From Methanobrevibacter sp. (GTDB lineage: Archaea; Methanobacteriota; Methanobacteria; Methanobacteriales; Methanobacteriaceae): a stretch of 10,180 nucleotides of DNA. The notes under the pieces were generated by a model, which ran no database searches, was not told where the DNA came from, and saw nothing but the letters and a program-made list of their open reading frames with translations. Shown piece after piece: positions 1-5,572 of this stretch. Each line of letters opens with the position of its first letter. Within the stretch, counting starts at the first letter, position 1. Location of the stretch: NCBI GenBank assembly GCA_009777005.1, contig WRMT01000093.1:1-10180 (forward strand). Direction: 5' to 3'. The translations under genes were made by a program, and so were the position numbers.

Positions 1-1
1 T

Positions 2-163
2 GTAATGGATCAAGAATGTACTGGAAGAAGAATTGGAAATAAAAATAATTTAATTAATGAAATTACAAGTTGGTGCAATGATAGGAATGAAAAAAAGAGT
101 AAAATTCATTGGAATTTTACAAAAAATAAAGCAGATGAGAAATTATCAAAACTTTATATATGA
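2..163 (+). CDS. IS630-family transposase, C-terminal end only (runs off the left edge)
   Basis: The frame is open from the window edge and gives 53 residues before a TGA. The pattern is that of the extreme C-terminus of IS630-family DDE transposases: a C-x-x-R-R-I segment (here ECTGRRIGNKNNL), a stretch ending in a tryptophan helix (ITSWCNDRN), then the IHWNFT...AD.KLSKLY ending that corresponds to the family's W-R-F-T...AR.KL.RLY. In this family the last catalytic glutamate sits just upstream of the C-x-x-R-R-I segment, so it lies outside the window and nothing can be said about activity. The piece could belong to an intact insertion sequence extending to the left or to a remnant. It marks this region as having received mobile DNA. 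Confidence 0.8.
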   Translation, partial: VMDQECTGRRIGNKNNLINEITSWCNDRNEKKSKIHWNFTKNKADEKLSKLYI

Positions 164-254
164 AATGAATTTTGAGAATTAAATTGTCATGACACTAGTT
201 GTTAATATAAATAGTTTTCATGGTAAATTAACATATGTTTATGTTAAAAATATT

Positions 255-293
255 GGCATAATTTTATGGAAAAATTTATATATTTTTCATGCC
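255..293. repeat. Interrupted inverted repeat (hairpin) downstream of the transposase
   Basis: An inner perfect 7-bp arm pair, GAAAAAT (269-275) and ATTTTTC (282-288), surrounds a 6-base loop. An outer pair, GGCAT (255-259) and ATGCC (289-293), extends it with an asymmetric bulge. It could be part of the insertion-sequence end, a terminator for the transposase transcript, or chance in AT-rich DNA. The outer G/C-containing arms make chance a little less likely. Confidence 0.4.
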
Positions 294-368
294 ATAATAT
301 ATTATAGTTTAGGAAATAATTTTTTTTTGAAAACCATTATTTAATTCATTACTTTTTAGTACTTAGTG

Positions 369-396
369 TTAGATTAATGAATCTAATTAATTTTTT
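369..396 (+). terminator. Candidate terminator: hairpin followed by a T run
   Basis: TTAGATT (369-375) and AATCTAA (380-386) form a perfect 7-bp stem with a 4-base loop, followed a few bases later by six T (391-396). This is the form of an intrinsic terminator. In archaea the T run alone may be enough. It could end transcription coming from the transposase before the XRE promoter. The stem is all A/T except one G-C pair, so it is weak. Confidence 0.35.
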
Positions 397-540
397 AAAA
401 ACTTTTTAAGTTTTGATTTTCCAAAATAAATATTTTTTTACAATTATTCATTAAATAAAATCTTATTTAGCTTAAATTTTTTCAATAAATAAAAACTTCA
501 TTTTTCTAAATTTGAAAAATTTTTTTCAACAAGGATAAGT

Positions 541-586
541 TTTATTAAATATTGATAAGAACAGTTTTCTCTCAACTAAATATCAA
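541..586 (+). promoter_or_regulatory. Probable promoter and possible operator dyad of the XRE-ImmA-PIN operon
   Basis: A TATA-like box, TTTATTAAAT (541-550), would place transcription start near 571 and give a leader of about 30 nt before the ATG at 601. Two half-sites, TTGATA (552-557) and TATCAA (581-586), form a 6-bp dyad flanking that predicted start. This is where an autoregulating XRE repressor would bind. The box is not a strong match and the half-sites are short, so both are inferences. Confidence 0.35.
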
Positions 587-587
587 A

Positions 588-596
588 GAGGGTGAT
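588..596 (+). promoter_or_regulatory. Ribosome binding site that fixes the XRE start at 601
   Basis: GAGGGTGAT closely matches the anti-Shine-Dalgarno complement GGAGGTGAT and ends 4 nt before the ATG at 601. The in-frame GTG at 592 lies inside this site, so it is not the start. Confidence 0.7.
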
Positions 597-600
597 AAAA

Positions 601-930
601 ATGAATAAGGAGATAGGAGATAGATTAAAGAAATTAAGGGAGGAAAGTAATTATACTCAAGAACAAATAGCTAACTATTTAGGAATCACTCAAGGACAAC
701 TTTCTAAAATTGAAAGTGGAAACAGAAAGCTTAATTTGAATTTGTTAGATAAAATTTCTTCATTATATAATTGTTCTCATGAATATATTTTATTAGAGTC
801 TGAGGAATATTCTATTCCAAAACTTGCTTTCAGAGTTAGTGAAAATTCTGTTGATTTAAATCTTGTTGCTAAAATGAATCAAGTTATTAAAAATTTAAAA
901 TTTTTAAAAAGTTTGGATTATGAGGAATAG
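601..930 (+). CDS. XRE-family helix-turn-helix repressor, antitoxin-like
   Basis: The 109-residue protein opens with a classical XRE/Cro-type HTH domain: RLKKLREESNYTQEQIA (8-24), then LGITQGQLSKIESGNRK (27-43) containing the recognition helix, then a closing helix to about residue 58. The C-terminal half (60-109) has no domain I recognise and may serve dimerisation or contact with a partner. In this family such proteins are DNA-binding repressors, often antitoxins or immunity regulators paired with an ImmA/IrrE peptidase, as in the ImmR-ImmA pair of ICEBs1. Here the next gene is such a peptidase, one base away, so autorepression and relief by proteolysis is the natural model. That regulation is inferred. 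The dyad at 552-586 is a candidate operator. Confidence 0.88.
   Translation: MNKEIGDRLKKLREESNYTQEQIANYLGITQGQLSKIESGNRKLNLNLLDKISSLYNCSHEYILLESEEYSIPKLAFRVSENSVDLNLVAKMNQVIKNLKFLKSLDYEE
922..926 (+). promoter_or_regulatory. Ribosome binding site that selects the 932 start of the ImmA-like gene
   Basis: GAGGA lies 5 nt before the ATG at 932 and inside the last codons of the XRE gene. The earlier in-frame ATG at 920 overlaps this site and has no comparable site of its own, so 932 is preferred. Confidence 0.55.
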
Positions 931-931
931 T

Positions 932-1672
932 ATGAAACAATATCATGAAACTAATCAATTAGCTGAAAATTTAAGAAGAGAGTGGGGAATTGATAATTAT
1001 GCACCTATTGATATTTTTTCACTGTCGATTGAAAAAATGCATAATTTAACCTTAATTTTATTACCATTAGATGAAAAAGTTAGTGGATGTAGTTCTAAAG
1101 TACATGATGATCAACTTATTTTGATTAATTCCCAACATTCTAAAGGTAGACAAAATTTCACTTTGGCACATGAATTATATCATCTAATATATGAAGATAA
1201 TGAGGAATGGTTAATTTGTGGTAGTGTTAAAAAAAATCATTTTAGTGAAAAGGAAGCAGATAATTTTGCATCTTCCTTATTGATGCCAAGTGGTGCACTA
1301 CACGAATATATGAAAAAAAATCATATTAAAAAATGGACTTTAGTGGATATAATATCTTGTGAGCAATTTTTCAAAATCAGCCACATAGCTATGTTATGTA
1401 GATTGAGAGTTGAAAAATTAATCACATATGATGATTTTATTCTCTATAAAGATAATGTTAAAAAAGAATCTATGAAATTAGGTTTTAGCAGTGAATTATA
1501 TAACCCTTCTTCTGAAAGTAAGAAATACTTTTCTTTTGGTAACTATATACGCTTAACTGAAAAAGCATATGAAAATGGCAAAATATCTATTGGAAAAAAA
1601 GAAGAGCTATTATTAGATGTTTTCAGATCAGATATTGTTTATAACCTTCAAGAAGGGGATTTTCTTGAATGA
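932..1672 (+). CDS. ImmA/IrrE-type zinc metallopeptidase
   Basis: The 246-residue protein carries the ImmA/IrrE (COG2856, DUF955-type) zincin core. RQNFTLAHELYHLIY holds the HExxH motif at about residues 80-84 (two zinc-binding histidines and the catalytic Glu81). The following segment FSEKEADNFASSLLMP supplies the third ligand, Glu108, in the typical E-A-x-x-F-A-x-x-L-L-M-P context. All core residues are present, so it should be active. Residues 1-60 match the usual N-terminal part, and about 100 residues after the core are uncharacterised. Family members cleave partner repressors (ImmA on ImmR, IrrE on DdrO), so the XRE protein one base upstream is the likely substrate. It overlaps the PIN gene by 8 bases, suggesting coupled translation. 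Family call strong, substrate inferred. Confidence 0.9.
   Translation: MKQYHETNQLAENLRREWGIDNYAPIDIFSLSIEKMHNLTLILLPLDEKVSGCSSKVHDDQLILINSQHSKGRQNFTLAHELYHLIYEDNEEWLICGSVKKNHFSEKEADNFASSLLMPSGALHEYMKKNHIKKWTLVDIISCEQFFKISHIAMLCRLRVEKLITYDDFILYKDNVKKESMKLGFSSELYNPSSESKKYFSFGNYIRLTEKAYENGKISIGKKEELLLDVFRSDIVYNLQEGDFLE
1652..1659 (+). promoter_or_regulatory. Ribosome binding site supporting a TTG start for the PIN gene
   Basis: GAAGGGGA lies 5 nt before the TTG at 1665, inside the end of the ImmA-like gene. No in-frame ATG sits at a sensible place: the ATG at 1617 would add 16 residues encoded inside the peptidase gene, and PIN domains normally begin just before the first Asp. Confidence 0.6.
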
Positions 1673-2237
1673 TAAACCAATCTTTTATGATACTGATTGT
1701 TTAGCTAGTTTTTTAATAATTGGTAAAGATTTTATTTTACAAGAAATGTTTTCAAAGATAATTATCCCCACACCAGTTTATGATGAACTTTTTAATGAAA
1801 GTACTCCAGTTATAATAAAGAATAATTTAAAGTCTTTGATTAAGAGGGGTTTTGTAGAAGTTAAAGATATGAGTATAACATCGAGAGAATATACTGCCTA
1901 TAGATGTATTATAGATGGGCTTTGGGGTGAAAAACGTCTAGGTAGAGGTGAAGCATCAGTAATTGCTTTTGCAATTGAAAATAAAGGTATTGTTGCCAGT
2001 AATAATCTAAGTGATGTTAAAGAGTTTACTGATAAATACAACTTACCTCTTCTAACCACTGCTATTATTTTAGCTAAAGCCGTTGAAAGTCATTTAATAA
2101 ATGAATCCAAAGCAAATAAGCTATGGAAAAAAATGTTAGAAAAAAATAGAAATTTACCCGATGATTCTTTTTCTAATTATTATCAAAATAAATACAAAAC
2201 AGATTGTGATGACTTTTTTTTAAATAGATGGGAATGA
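1665..2237 (+). CDS. PIN-domain nuclease, toxin-like, third gene of the XRE-ImmA operon
   Basis: From the TTG start the product is 190 residues. It shows PIN-domain landmarks in order: a first strand ending in the acid, IFYDTDCLASFL (Asp9, with Asp11 near); IIIPTPVYDEL (32-42, Glu41 as second acid); LGRGEASVIAFAIE (92-105, Glu96 as third acid); and GIVASNNLSDVKEF (108-121, Asp117 a likely fourth). This matches the metal-dependent RNase fold of VapC-like toxins, so it probably cuts RNA. The segment between residues 43 and 90 is longer than in compact VapC, and about 50 residues follow the core. It overlaps the metallopeptidase by 8 bases, with no VapB-type antitoxin beside it. The XRE protein or the peptidase may take the antitoxin role. 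Fold well supported, RNase activity and partner inferred. Confidence 0.75.
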   Translation: MNDKPIFYDTDCLASFLIIGKDFILQEMFSKIIIPTPVYDELFNESTPVIIKNNLKSLIKRGFVEVKDMSITSREYTAYRCIIDGLWGEKRLGRGEASVIAFAIENKGIVASNNLSDVKEFTDKYNLPLLTTAIILAKAVESHLINESKANKLWKKMLEKNRNLPDDSFSNYYQNKYKTDCDDFFLNRWE

Positions 2238-2264
2238 ACATGGTTTTAAGTTTTATTTCACGGA

Positions 2265-2459
2265 TTATTTTTCATAGTTATCTATATTATTCTTATTTAG
2301 GATAATAAGCTCTTCAAACTTTTCAAAATCAGGTAATTTAATAATAGTTCCATTATTCTTTTTTAATTGAAAAGTTTCATAATCATCCTCTTCAATAGGA
2401 AACAATATAAAGTTTTTGTCTTTTAAGGGTACTGCTCGTTCATTTTTAAAAAAACTCAA
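2265..2459 (-). CDS. Small acidic protein of unknown function
   Basis: A 64-residue frame with a TTG start and no recognised domain. The start has AAGG about 8 nt upstream in the minus-strand direction, which supports translation. The sequence alternates hydrophobic and acidic residues (FILFPIEEDDYETFQL, then GTIIKLPDFEKFEELIIL), which looks like real protein rather than noise. No signal peptide or membrane segment is seen. It is convergent with the PIN gene (27 bp between stops) and lies downstream of the nucleotidyltransferase on the same strand, after a 185-bp gap. It could be a small regulator, an antitoxin or a truncated remnant. An ATG at about 2443 on this strand is in a different frame and does not help. 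Function unknown. Confidence 0.45.
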   Translation of the reverse strand: MSFFKNERAVPLKDKNFILFPIEEDDYETFQLKKNNGTIIKLPDFEKFEELIILNKNNIDNYEK

Positions 2460-2644
2460 AAATAAAACCTTCTATTGGATTGTTATTTAAATTATATGTA
2501 TTATAGCTAATTACCTAATAATTTTCCAAAAAATTTAGTTAATTTATAAATGAGATGGAAATTTTAAGGAAAGAAGTTTGGTAATAACCTATAGTAGTAC
2601 ATAAAGAAATTCACTCTTTTTCTTTTTTTCAAAGTAATTTGGAA

Positions 2645-2950
2645 TTATCCAATTAAAATCCCTTCTTTTTCTACATTAGCTATGAGATTACTATTTTTAT
2701 TATATGTATAGTCTTTATTTGATAATAATATGACTGAAATATCTTCATCGTCATTTAAATAAATTTCATATGCTTTATTGTAAATGTCATCTTCAACTTT
2801 ATATTTATCTTTAGCTATTACTAAAATATCTATATCCGAATCTTGTTTATCTTCATTTCTTGCAACAGAACCAAACAATATAACTTTTTCTATTTCAGAA
2901 TGGTTTAAAGACTCAGCAAAATCAATAGCTATTTGTTTCTTATCTGTCAT
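2645..2950 (-). CDS. Minimal nucleotidyltransferase (MNT/MntA type), no HEPN partner nearby
   Basis: This 101-residue protein is almost entirely a DNA polymerase beta-type nucleotidyltransferase domain. The signature GSVARNEDKQDSDIDILV occupies residues 27-44, with metal-binding Asp39 and Asp41, and a third acid at Asp70 in DEDISVILL. The ATG at 2950 has a GAGATGAT site just upstream. Proteins of this size are usually the antitoxin half of HEPN-MNT pairs, adding AMP to the HEPN RNase. Here no HEPN frame is found on either side: downstream are 185 bp with short frames and the 64-residue gene, and upstream is a gene-poor stretch. It may therefore be an orphan antitoxin, act in trans, or use another substrate. 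Domain call strong, role uncertain. Confidence 0.85.
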   Translation of the reverse strand: MTDKKQIAIDFAESLNHSEIEKVILFGSVARNEDKQDSDIDILVIAKDKYKVEDDIYNKAYEIYLNDDEDISVILLSNKDYTYNKNSNLIANVEKEGILIG

Positions 2951-3670
2951 ATCTAATCATCTCTTTATAATCATATATTATGAACTTATTGTTTAATAAA
3001 TTAAACTAAACTAGGATAGTTATTTTTTTAATCTTAAAATCTAATGAATCACTAAATTTTGAAATTCAATTAAACTATTCCTGGTATATTTTAAAATAAA
3101 GTATTGTACTTATTTAATTCAGTTTTTATTTTAAAGCTTAAGAATTTGAAATTTCATTAAAAAAATGAAAAGTTATCCCTATTTTCAAAGTGAAACATGT
3201 ATTTTTTAAATTGCAATATACTTATTTTTTGTATTAAAATCAATAATTACCATGCTTATCTTTTTAACTAATTCATAAAAGAAAATTATAAGTTATTTTA
3301 ATTTTTAACATATTATAATAAAGATATATTTGTTTATCACTTCAAAATGATAATAATTTCCAATAAAAACCCCTTTTTATACTTTTTTTCTCAACCAGAC
3401 CTATTAGTTTTTTTATCATCATATCTAGTTATCCTTTAAATAAATATTTCATGCTAGTTTTTTAATAGGTCACGCTCATTTGAATCTTTAAAACTCATTT
3501 TTTTCAGAGCTTATTAGCTACTCACCAAAAACAGATAGTTGAAACCATTTTAAATTCCTGTAAATTGTAAGTGGAAAAATAGAATCTAAATAATTAAAAT
3601 ATTTTAATAGCAATATTTTTAACCTTATTAAAAACTAAATTTTGAGATTATCCTCTTCTAAAATTAGCTA
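2951..3670. other. 720 bp gene-poor AT-rich stretch
   Basis: No open frame longer than about 30 codons with a sensible start was found on either strand. The left end should hold the promoter and ribosome binding site of the nucleotidyltransferase. The only clear structure is a 7-bp inverted repeat at 3152-3170. Short minus-strand reading pieces between about 3340 and 3560 may be decayed coding sequence, but they match nothing I can name. A missing HEPN gene or an untranslated RNA are possibilities that the sequence does not show. Confidence 0.5.
3152..3170. repeat. Small inverted repeat in the gene-poor stretch
   Basis: TTTCATT (3152-3158) and AATGAAA (3164-3170) are exact reverse complements with a 5-base A loop. 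In such AT-rich DNA this may be chance. A role as terminator or protein-binding site is possible but unsupported. Confidence 0.3.
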
Positions 3671-5137
3671 TCAAATAAAGCCAAAGTTCATTAAAGGTAA
3701 ATAAATTATGTCTTTTTTATATTTTATTCGTGGATATCTGTTTGAAACTAAGATTCCGTATTTGGAATTGTAATTATTCATATCTTTTTTTACTTGGCTT
3801 TTTGTTTTTTTCCCAATTCCTACTTCTATAGGTACAATTTCATCAAACTTTGTTTTAATTAAAAAGTCAGAACTTCCTTTTTTTGCTGGGTAAAACAATC
3901 CTAAAAGATTAAAATCTGTTTTACTCATTTTATATAATGAACTTGCAACTAAATTTTCTGCTAAAAGACCTAAACACTTTCTATTGTTTAAATTGTATCT
4001 CCCAATTTCAAAGTTTATAGCTGTTTTTAGAGATGGTGAGAGAAAAAAGTATTGCCATTGCTTTTTAATAATCTTAGAAGATCCACCATATGGTTTCACA
4101 TGGAAAAGTAGCTGGGTTTTTTCTAATGTGTCTAATATTTCCCTAACCAGGCTTGGTGAAATTGATAAATAATTAGCTATTTTTGCATTAGATGTTCCTC
4201 CAGGTTTTTGCAATGCAATGTATAATATTATTCTTCTAATTGTATCTTTTGTTGAGGAGTTAAATGCTTTTACTGAAGGTATGTCTTTTTCTATAAGATT
4301 ATCTACTATAGAATATATTTTTTTGTAAGATTCTTCCACGTCGAAATTTAATGTAAATGGAAATCCCTGTCTTTTTAGAAAACTATCAAATTCAATTTGT
4401 GGATTATTATTCAATGAATTTAAGCTATCGTATACTTTATCTTCACATTTAATAGCTTCTTTCATCTGTTTTGTCTTTCCAAAATATATTAAATCTTTTA
4501 ATTTTTTTGAAAAATTACAATTAGCTGAAATTCCATGTTTTAACAAGAGATATTCATTAAAATTTAAGGGAAATATTGGTTTTTTATCTATTCTTCTTGC
4601 CACATCTCCAGTAATTTCTAAATTTAATGCAGATGAACCTGTGAATATTAAAAATATGTTTTTTGTGGTATCAAAAATGATTTTTCCAGCTATTGCCCAT
4701 TTTTTATCAAAATGGCTTTCATCAACGAAAATAAATATCTTCTCTTGTAGATTTATTTTATCAACTGTATGTATTTCCTCTAGAAAACTATCTACAACTT
4801 TTAATAAGTCAGTATCAAAATAGCTAATTACTTGATCCATAGAAAGATAAATTAGATTTTTAGGATTAATTTTTTTGATATTTATTAAATAATCATATAA
4901 TTGGAAAAGAATGGTTGTTTTTCCAACACCTCGAAGACCAGGTAGTACTATGAACCTTTTTTCCAAGTTTCCATTAAGATAATCATCTAAATATTTTTTT
5001 ACTTTAAAATATTCCTCTCTATGATTGAAACCTTTTATATTTTCCAAGTGTTTATTAATTTCTCTTCCTCTAGAGTAAATATAATTATTTAATTCTTCAT
5101 CAAAAAACATGAAATCACTTTTATTAATTTTATACAT
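3671..5137 (-). CDS. AAA ATPase of the AAA_14/DUF4143 type with winged helix and nuclease-like C-terminus
   Basis: The 488-residue protein has a Walker A motif GLRGVGKTT (67-75), Walker B IFIFVDE (134-140), a sensor-1-like FTGSSA (165-170) followed by a double arginine (181-182), a winged-helix region (about 300-345, SNAKIANYLSISPSLVREIL), and a C-terminal DUF4143-like part (about 385-488). That last part holds SSDFLI...VPIEVGIGKK, which looks like a PD-(D/E)xK-type core with Asp424 and Glu438. These proteins are abundant in methanogens and bacteria and mostly uncharacterised, so a DNA- or protein-remodelling role is only a guess. The ATG at 5137 is chosen over an in-frame TTG at 5149 because the TATAAATA box at 5161-5168 (minus strand) is centred 27 bp upstream, implying a leaderless mRNA. 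No Shine-Dalgarno site is visible. It stands alone, next to tandem repeats. Confidence 0.82.
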   Translation of the reverse strand: MYKINKSDFMFFDEELNNYIYSRGREINKHLENIKGFNHREEYFKVKKYLDDYLNGNLEKRFIVLPGLRGVGKTTILFQLYDYLINIKKINPKNLIYLSMDQVISYFDTDLLKVVDSFLEEIHTVDKINLQEKIFIFVDESHFDKKWAIAGKIIFDTTKNIFLIFTGSSALNLEITGDVARRIDKKPIFPLNFNEYLLLKHGISANCNFSKKLKDLIYFGKTKQMKEAIKCEDKVYDSLNSLNNNPQIEFDSFLKRQGFPFTLNFDVEESYKKIYSIVDNLIEKDIPSVKAFNSSTKDTIRRIILYIALQKPGGTSNAKIANYLSISPSLVREILDTLEKTQLLFHVKPYGGSSKIIKKQWQYFFLSPSLKTAINFEIGRYNLNNRKCLGLLAENLVASSLYKMSKTDFNLLGLFYPAKKGSSDFLIKTKFDEIVPIEVGIGKKTKSQVKKDMNNYNSKYGILVSNRYPRIKYKKDIIYLPLMNFGFI

Positions 5138-5143
5138 TGATAT

Positions 5144-5245
5144 GTTCAATAATATATAAATATTTATACTTTTTTTTGTTCAATAGTATATAAATGATTA
5201 AACATTTTTTTGTTCAATAATATATAAATGATTAAACATTTTTTT
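5144..5245. repeat. Three tandem 34-bp repeats over the ATPase promoter
   Basis: Three copies start at 5144, 5178 and 5212, exactly 34 bp apart, with a degenerate fourth beginning at 5246. All share the 18-bp block GTTCAATARTATATAAAT. Copies two and three are identical over 34 bp except for one A/G change, while the copy nearest the gene has a diverged second half. Read on the ATPase strand, each copy carries a TTTATATA-like TATA box and an A run. The array could be repeated operators, duplicated promoters or replication slippage. It is not CRISPR, as there are no spacers. Confidence 0.9.
5161..5168 (-). promoter_or_regulatory. TATA box of the ATPase gene, predicting a leaderless transcript
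   Basis: On the minus strand this reads TATAAATA, centred 27 bp before the A of the ATG at 5137, the usual archaeal TATA-to-start distance. The mRNA would then begin at or next to the start codon. TATA-like boxes in the upstream repeats could give longer transcripts. Confidence 0.45.
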
Positions 5246-5289
5246 GTATAAATTAAATAATTTTTTAAAATTAGATATTAATTAGATAG

Positions 5290-5449
5290 CATGTCTTTGA
5301 AGAAAAATCACTTAAAGCTAGTTTAACTAATGATATTAGGTTTTTTAAATAATTTTTATCAAATTTTAATGGTAGATTTAGGAATAAATGAGATTGTAAG
5401 TTTTGATTTAGACTTTGACATTTTTGATAATATTAAAAGAATAGGTTAA
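5290..5449 (+). pseudogene. Remnant of a VapC-like PIN-domain gene (frameshifted C-terminal part)
   Basis: The frame ending at 5447-5449 reads LGINEIVSFDLDFDIFDNIKRIG at its end, which matches the C-terminal signature of archaeal VapC/PIN proteins (GI.EIVSFD.DFD.I..I.RI). In full-length homologues this is preceded by the catalytic core, but here the frame is closed by a stop at 5324-5326. Another frame from 5290 to 5352 reads FEEKSLKASLTNDIRFFK, a plausible upstream continuation, so a small indel near 5327-5350 probably broke the gene. The N-terminal part with the first Asp is missing. It is a decayed toxin-like gene lying between the ATPase and the DUF262 gene. Confidence 0.55.
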
Positions 5450-5525
5450 AATTTAAGTAAGAAAGATTATACTAAAATTAAATATTTGATAAATTTCATG
5501 AAAAAACTTATTTCATAAAAATTGT

Positions 5526-5533
5526 TTTATAAT
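5526..5533 (+). promoter_or_regulatory. Possible TATA box of the DUF262-DUF1524 gene
   Basis: TTTATAAT is centred about 43 bp before the ATG at 5573, giving a predicted leader of roughly 17-18 nt. The match is moderate and other AT-rich boxes occur nearby. A 10-bp palindrome, TTTCATGAAA (5494-5503), lies just upstream and could be a regulator site. Confidence 0.3.
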
Positions 5534-5572
5534 CTCATTTTCCATCAAATACATGGCTTAAATAGTGATAAA

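Larger units (their letters stand above)
164..600. other. AT-rich intergenic stretch, no gene seen
   Basis: No open frame of useful length was found on either strand between the transposase end and the XRE gene. The stretch holds two hairpin-capable inverted repeats (255-293 and 369-386), several T runs, and, near its right end, the probable promoter and a dyad in front of the XRE gene. The right end of the insertion sequence should lie in the left half of this stretch, but its terminal inverted repeat cannot be identified without the partner end, which is outside the window. Confidence 0.6.

Noticed and set aside
592..600. GTG at 592 as the XRE start
   Set aside because: It lies within the Shine-Dalgarno site that serves the ATG at 601.
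2460..2644. Search for a HEPN toxin gene directly downstream of the nucleotidyltransferase
   Set aside because: Only short, stop-broken frames are present and none carries an R-x(4-6)-H motif in a helical context.
2784..2996. Plus-strand open frame of 70 codons
   Set aside because: It lies antisense to the nucleotidyltransferase, whose motifs are clear, and has no recognisable domain.
3342..3422. 26-codon minus-strand frame with a possible ribosome binding site
   Set aside because: Too short and with no recognisable family. Kept only as a hint that the gap may hold decayed coding sequence.
3984..4172. Plus-strand open frame of 62 codons
   Set aside because: Antisense within the ATPase gene; low-complexity shadow with no domain.
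4641..4823. Plus-strand open frame of 60 codons
   Set aside because: Antisense to the Walker B region of the ATPase; shadow frame.
5144..5259. Tandem repeats considered as a CRISPR array
   Set aside because: Units abut directly with no unique spacers, the repeat has no CRISPR-like stem, and no cas gene is present.
5522..5572. TTG at 5522 as the start of the DUF262-DUF1524 gene
   Set aside because: It falls inside the likely promoter region and adds 17 residues unlike the family's N-terminus; the ATG at 5573 fits better.
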